Shown here: positions 10,455 to 13,667 of the stretch, piece after piece | How positions within the stretch are numbered: position 1 is the stretch's first letter | How the letters are laid out: every line of letters begins with the position of its first letter | From: Bacteroides sp. | GTDB taxonomy: Bacteria; Bacteroidota; Bacteroidia; Bacteroidales; Bacteroidaceae | Length of the DNA stretch: 13,667 nt | NCBI GenBank assembly: GCA_019412865.1 | Contig: DXOJ01000134.1 | Coordinates: 9,828 to 23,494, forward strand | Direction of reading: 5' to 3' | Notes under the pieces: generated by a model | What the model was told of the DNA's origin: nothing | The model's input: the letters and a program-made list of their open reading frames with translations, nothing else | The model's database searches: none | Program-made: the position numbers and the translations under genes

Positions 10455-11585
10455 TTACCTAATACAAAAAATAACGCGGCCATCAATTGGCTGTCCGTTG
10501 CTATCCAGAATTAAGGAGCTGGAATATGCACGCGCCACAATCGGGTCCACGTTACTATCAATGATAGTTCCTTCTGATGAATCGAGAAGATTATCGTAAT
10601 TCTCGTATCCATTGTCATAAAGATTGTTGTATACGGTGAATTCCGTCCGAATCCCCTCTACAATTTCTTCAAGAATCGATGTCCTTTTTTGTAACTCTAA
10701 TATCTGGTTTGCCAGATTTGCTTCTACATCCTTCGAAAGAGTATCCTTCAACTGCTGGAACCACTCATCAAACAATGCCTGAGCATTTTCTCTCCATGCA
10801 GCCATTTCAGATGTATTATTGTTTGTGTACTCGTTAAACCAGGTCGCCCATAACTGTTTCCAGTAAGCACTTGTTTCCTGCATATCTGCCGTTTGAGCAG
10901 CATACCAGTCGTTCCATTGTTTTTCCCATGCCAGATAAGATTTCTGGATTTCTTCCGTCTGGGTGCTGAACCATTTTGACCACTGGTCTTTCCAGAAAGC
11001 ATTTGTCGCTTCCATATCAGATGTCTCTTTTTCATAAAATGCATCCCACTGGTCTTTCCACTGAGCAACCAAGGCGTCAATGGACATTTTCTCCAGTGGA
11101 GCTGTTACGAACGGACACTCCGATGTACCAACAGCATTGGTGATATTCGCCTGACGGATGGATGTAACGCCAGAATTTACCTGAATATAGGCCAATGGAT
11201 ACTGCCAACGGTCGGTCGTGCTAATCATTGTTGGTTTCGCTGGATTAGTAGCTGGCGTACCTTTGATGATTTTAATCGCATTTGCACGAACAGATTCACG
11301 AGCATCTACTTCCAAAACAACCACATCAATCCGATTTAGAATAACTTCCGATTGTGGTACAGTCAAAGGAAGCAAGGCGTCATTCAACGTCCATGTATGA
11401 TTAAACCAAGCTCGACCAATTCCGACATTCACCATCATGCCAGTAGACTCTTTCACCATCATAGCAGTCCCAACATGCTGCAAAATGCCGTCACGTATGA
11501 TCCCGTCAAAAATGCTTGACATTTGAATGGCATCGTATCTCCGATCTTTATTCTTTGAGTTATAGAACCCATAAGTGACACTCAT
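10455..11585 (-). CDS. Tail fibre or baseplate protein with 22-residue Trp repeats
   Basis: This 376-aa protein has AAAGGGGTGA upstream of ATG 11585. Residues 1-165 form a beta-rich head (MSVTYGFYNSKNKDRRYDAI at the start), a type common at the base of fibre proteins in Clostridia phages. Residues about 176-275 hold tandem 22-residue repeats with Trp at 176, 198, 220, 242 and 264, and again at 180, 202, 224 and 246. A further coiled coil (about 280-315) follows, then a Tyr/Asn/Asp-rich tail ending DGRVIFCIR. It probably trimerises as a helical stalk joining the baseplate to the diversified tip protein encoded next. The assignment is by architecture and position. Confidence 0.8.
   Translation of the reverse strand: MSVTYGFYNSKNKDRRYDAIQMSSIFDGIIRDGILQHVGTAMMVKESTGMMVNVGIGRAWFNHTWTLNDALLPLTVPQSEVILNRIDVVVLEVDARESVRANAIKIIKGTPATNPAKPTMISTTDRWQYPLAYIQVNSGVTSIRQANITNAVGTSECPFVTAPLEKMSIDALVAQWKDQWDAFYEKETSDMEATNAFWKDQWSKWFSTQTEEIQKSYLAWEKQWNDWYAAQTADMQETSAYWKQLWATWFNEYTNNNTSEMAAWRENAQALFDEWFQQLKDTLSKDVEANLANQILELQKRTSILEEIVEGIRTEFTVYNNLYDNGYENYDNLLDSSEGTIIDSNVDPIVARAYSSSLILDSNGQPIDGRVIFCIR
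10776..11060 (-). repeat. Five tandem 22-residue (66-bp period) repeats in the fibre gene
   Basis: Codons about 176-270 encode five units of exactly 22 residues, each of type W-x3-W-x2-W/F. Twenty-two equals two hendecads, which favours a right-handed or straight coiled coil. Confidence 0.8.
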
Positions 11586-11605
11586 TTTTCTTCACCCCTT
11601 TCCTG

Positions 11606-12676
11606 CTATTCTACGGTAACGAATGTCGGATACGAGTCGAGTCCTTCTTTGCTTTGAGAGCGAATGAATTCCGTTACCCGAGCTTTCCCCTCAATTCCGT
11701 ATTCATTCACAATCTGTACCATATCTCCTAAGAAGAAATCCTCTCCATATCGGTACATCCTCGTTGTTTCAACCTTTCCTTCGAAAGATTTAGTTAAAAC
11801 ATTCTCTGCCAAGTTCTCCAAACCTCTTTGGGAAAGCTGCGCTTTATACTCAGCATCTGTCAGAGTTTCGTTATCTACGGTCGAAGAAACATCTCTGGCA
11901 TCTGTGTAAAGTTCCCGTCGCTTCAAACCTGTTCCAGCTCCGGACGAGCAAGCCACGGTCGTAGTTCTCCGATCAGCCCCCTCTCCCTCTCCGGCAACCA
12001 AAGTGACTGTTTTCAAAGTTTTCTTTGATTCCAGATAATTGGTATTGATCACATTCTCAAATTTAGGAGAGAAAATGACATAGGGATTAGTAAACTGATC
12101 GTAGGAACGGTCTGTGCCGGCGTAGAGTTTAAAGACGAATTTGTTATCATCAGATAGTTTGATTCGGAAACCAATATTCTTAGAATCGCATAGCTTTTTT
12201 ATAGCATCATACAGATTGTCTCCGGTAAACTGCGCGTCTACCGTCAGTCCAGTAATCGCTGGGTCTGTAGAAGCCTCGAATATCAGTCCTTCCACCTTTC
12301 GGGAAGCATCAGAAGGATTGATGATGTTCTCATCCAGCAGCTTTTTGATTCCATTTTGAAAGTTTCCGCTCAGAATCGTTTGCTTCCAAATGATGCGGCG
12401 TTCCAGAATGGATTCCAATGACCTTCCAGTGACCGTGAAGTGGTTTCCGTTTTCAGCATCAGACTCGATCTTTCTATCCTCGACAATCATAGTCTGGTCA
12501 GATTCTTTCAGCCAGAGATAGTAGTCATCTTTCAGGATTTCAAGAACAGAATCGTTGATGCTTGTATATACCTCAAAATCTCCATAGGCGGAAAACCGCT
12601 CCGTCCATATCAATGACTCAAAGGTATCAAGCACAGAAAGCATTTTCAGAGAAGTATCCAGAACAATCAATTCCAT
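11606..12676 (-). CDS. Gp37-like tail protein (tail-associated, Tal position)
   Basis: This 356-aa protein matches the ReqiPepy6 Gp37-like family by pattern. It opens MELIVLDTSLKMLSVLDTFE, followed by SLIWTERFSAYGDFEVYTS (22-40) and a YLWLKESDQTMIVEDRKIES block (53-72). GRSLESILERRIIW (83-96) is a characteristic stretch. A middle portion (DAQFTGDNLYDAIKKLC) and the C-terminal EDFFLGDMVQIVNEYGIEGK motif complete it. Members occupy the tail tip, next to Dit, and form the hub for fibres. GAGGGGG precedes ATG 12676, just two bases after the Dit stop. No cell-wall hydrolase domain is seen. Confidence 0.85.
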   Translation of the reverse strand: MELIVLDTSLKMLSVLDTFESLIWTERFSAYGDFEVYTSINDSVLEILKDDYYLWLKESDQTMIVEDRKIESDAENGNHFTVTGRSLESILERRIIWKQTILSGNFQNGIKKLLDENIINPSDASRKVEGLIFEASTDPAITGLTVDAQFTGDNLYDAIKKLCDSKNIGFRIKLSDDNKFVFKLYAGTDRSYDQFTNPYVIFSPKFENVINTNYLESKKTLKTVTLVAGEGEGADRRTTTVACSSGAGTGLKRRELYTDARDVSSTVDNETLTDAEYKAQLSQRGLENLAENVLTKSFEGKVETTRMYRYGEDFFLGDMVQIVNEYGIEGKARVTEFIRSQSKEGLDSYPTFVTVE

Positions 12677-12678
12677 AA

Positions 12679-13593
12679 CTATGCCCCCTCAAACGCCGTT
12701 CTGTTTTCAATCTTAAACTGCACGTTGGTTGTTCCTTCTTCAACCACATAAGCGAAAATATTATCGCCTTTTGATAGCTGAAACCAATCGGAATCTTTGT
12801 CAAGGCAGTTTAAAATATTAGTGTAGATACCGTTTCGAAGAAGCGTGATTGATTTATCCCCTTTGATTGTTGAGATAATGATTTCATCGCCAGCAACCAT
12901 TCCAGAACCAGTTAGCTGCTTTAATTTATCAGTATCAATACGCATTACCTCTCTCGTCCCGGTATTGTAAATCGTGATGTTTCTCACATTTCCAATGGCA
13001 TGGATGGTAATCACAACCCCGATCTCGGCATCACCGGAGTAATATACCGTCTGCTCGGTTTCATTCTTAATCTCGCCAAATTCAATCAAGGACTCGGTTA
13101 AAGATTCATTCGAAAAAGCGAACTCAAACAGAGGTTCCACTCCATAGAAGATAGTGGTATTAGTTCCATCCGGACCAGCAGAATAAAAATAAGGATCAGG
13201 ACACACGATTGAAATCTGCGTCGTCTCATCGCTGCTGAAAATATCTGGTTCATTTGATTCCACATAACCATAAGTCTCACAAATACGATTATCAGTCTCT
13301 ATGAGAAGTGTTACTTTCTTCTTTATCGGAAAGTATTTGTAGGAGTCATGTCTTGTGTCTTCAATCTGAGGATTAAACATCAGTTTCAGAGACATAACGA
13401 TATTTCTGGAATTTACTCTTGCCGAGTTATACAGCGATCCGTCATTCGTAGAGATTTCGGTCGTGTTAATATCTGCCTTGCTCGGTCCCAATCCGCTGAT
13501 AGATTGAACAGCGAACCCGGATTCCTCCGGGAACGCTAATTCAAATCTTTTTGATTCGCCCAAGTAATTAGTTACAGTTACTGCTCTAATCAT
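12679..13593 (-). CDS. Distal tail protein (Dit-like)
   Basis: This 304-aa protein is a siphovirus-type distal tail protein. The N-terminal part (MIRAVTVTNYLGESKRFELA, then SGFAVQSISGLGPSKADINT) and the following NSRNIVMSLKLMF (62-74) and CPDPYFYSAG (130-139) stretches are typical of Dit proteins, which form the hexameric ring at the tail end. The C-terminal half is a galectin-like beta domain by pattern (NITIYNTGTREVMRIDTD, FQLSKGDNIFAYVVEEGTT). The start overlaps the stop of the upstream gene (ATGA). Its order between the tape measure and the Gp37-like gene supports the call. Confidence 0.9.
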   Translation of the reverse strand: MIRAVTVTNYLGESKRFELAFPEESGFAVQSISGLGPSKADINTTEISTNDGSLYNSARVNSRNIVMSLKLMFNPQIEDTRHDSYKYFPIKKKVTLLIETDNRICETYGYVESNEPDIFSSDETTQISIVCPDPYFYSAGPDGTNTTIFYGVEPLFEFAFSNESLTESLIEFGEIKNETEQTVYYSGDAEIGVVITIHAIGNVRNITIYNTGTREVMRIDTDKLKQLTGSGMVAGDEIIISTIKGDKSITLLRNGIYTNILNCLDKDSDWFQLSKGDNIFAYVVEEGTTNVQFKIENRTAFEGA

Positions 13594-13667
13594 GTGTTAC
13601 CCACCAGCCCTTTCATCGCCGAAAATTGATTCTTTGTCTGCCGATAAATATCAATTCTCGACAGAGC
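13590..13667 (-). CDS. Probable tape measure protein, last 25 residues
   Basis: An open frame enters at the window edge and ends at TGA (13592-13590), overlapping the Dit ATG. The visible residues are ALSRIDIYRQTKNQFSAMKG followed by LVGNT. The tape measure normally precedes Dit, so this is an inference from order. The peptide itself is too short to identify. Confidence 0.6.
   Translation of the reverse strand, partial: ALSRIDIYRQTKNQFSAMKGLVGNT

Noticed and set aside
10455..11585. A second VR in the fibre gene
   Set aside because: No stretch similar to the TR end (GGAGTTCGTCCGG) was found in this gene or elsewhere in the window besides 9483-9569.

Overview
This window looks like part of a temperate siphophage (or prophage) of a gut-type Bacillota, probably class Clostridia (Lachnospiraceae or a relative). 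The reasons are moderate G+C, strong AGGAGG-type ribosome binding sites before almost every gene, a Dit / Gp37-like / XkdX / Hol44-like tail and lysis order typical of Clostridia phages, and a DUF6431-type zinc protein. Apart from the integrase and one tiny gene, every gene lies on the minus strand, so genes are read from high to low coordinates.

Right half, 13667 to 7008: a late tail operon. It starts with the last codons of a probable tape measure protein, then a distal tail protein, a Gp37-like tail protein, a fibre-like protein with five 22-residue tryptophan repeats, and a 323-aa C-type-lectin-like protein. Interleaved with these tail genes is a complete diversity-generating retroelement (DGR). 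It has a variable repeat (VR) at the 3' end of the 323-aa gene, an Avd-like accessory protein, an 87-bp template repeat (TR) and a reverse transcriptase (RT) with the DGR-type IGxxxSQ and YMDD motifs. TR and VR differ at 14 of 87 positions, and all 14 are adenines in the coding-sense TR. This is the central discovery in the window: the phage rewrites 10 of 13 targeted codons in a likely receptor-binding protein.

Middle, 7005 to 5452: a small membrane protein, a Hol44-like holin, a terminator, and two paralogous tail-like proteins. No endolysin is visible. Next, 5451 to 3841, is a convergent tyrosine integrase with an N-terminal zinc ribbon. It is flanked on both sides by TGTAGGA-type repeats and driven by a near-consensus promoter that overlaps a promoter for the opposite strand.

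Left part, 3840 to 1: small early or accessory genes (several zinc-ribbon proteins, one-TM proteins, a putative RinA/ArpU-like regulator, a DNA-binding-like protein) with several clear terminators. Within it lies a compact plus-strand unit (promoter, 47-codon ORF, terminator) bounded by 24-bp perfect inverted repeats. Phage genes on both sides of the integrase suggest that the contig is the circular or excised form, or a phage genome read through attP, rather than the end of an integrated prophage. All family names are from recognition of sequence patterns; no search was run.
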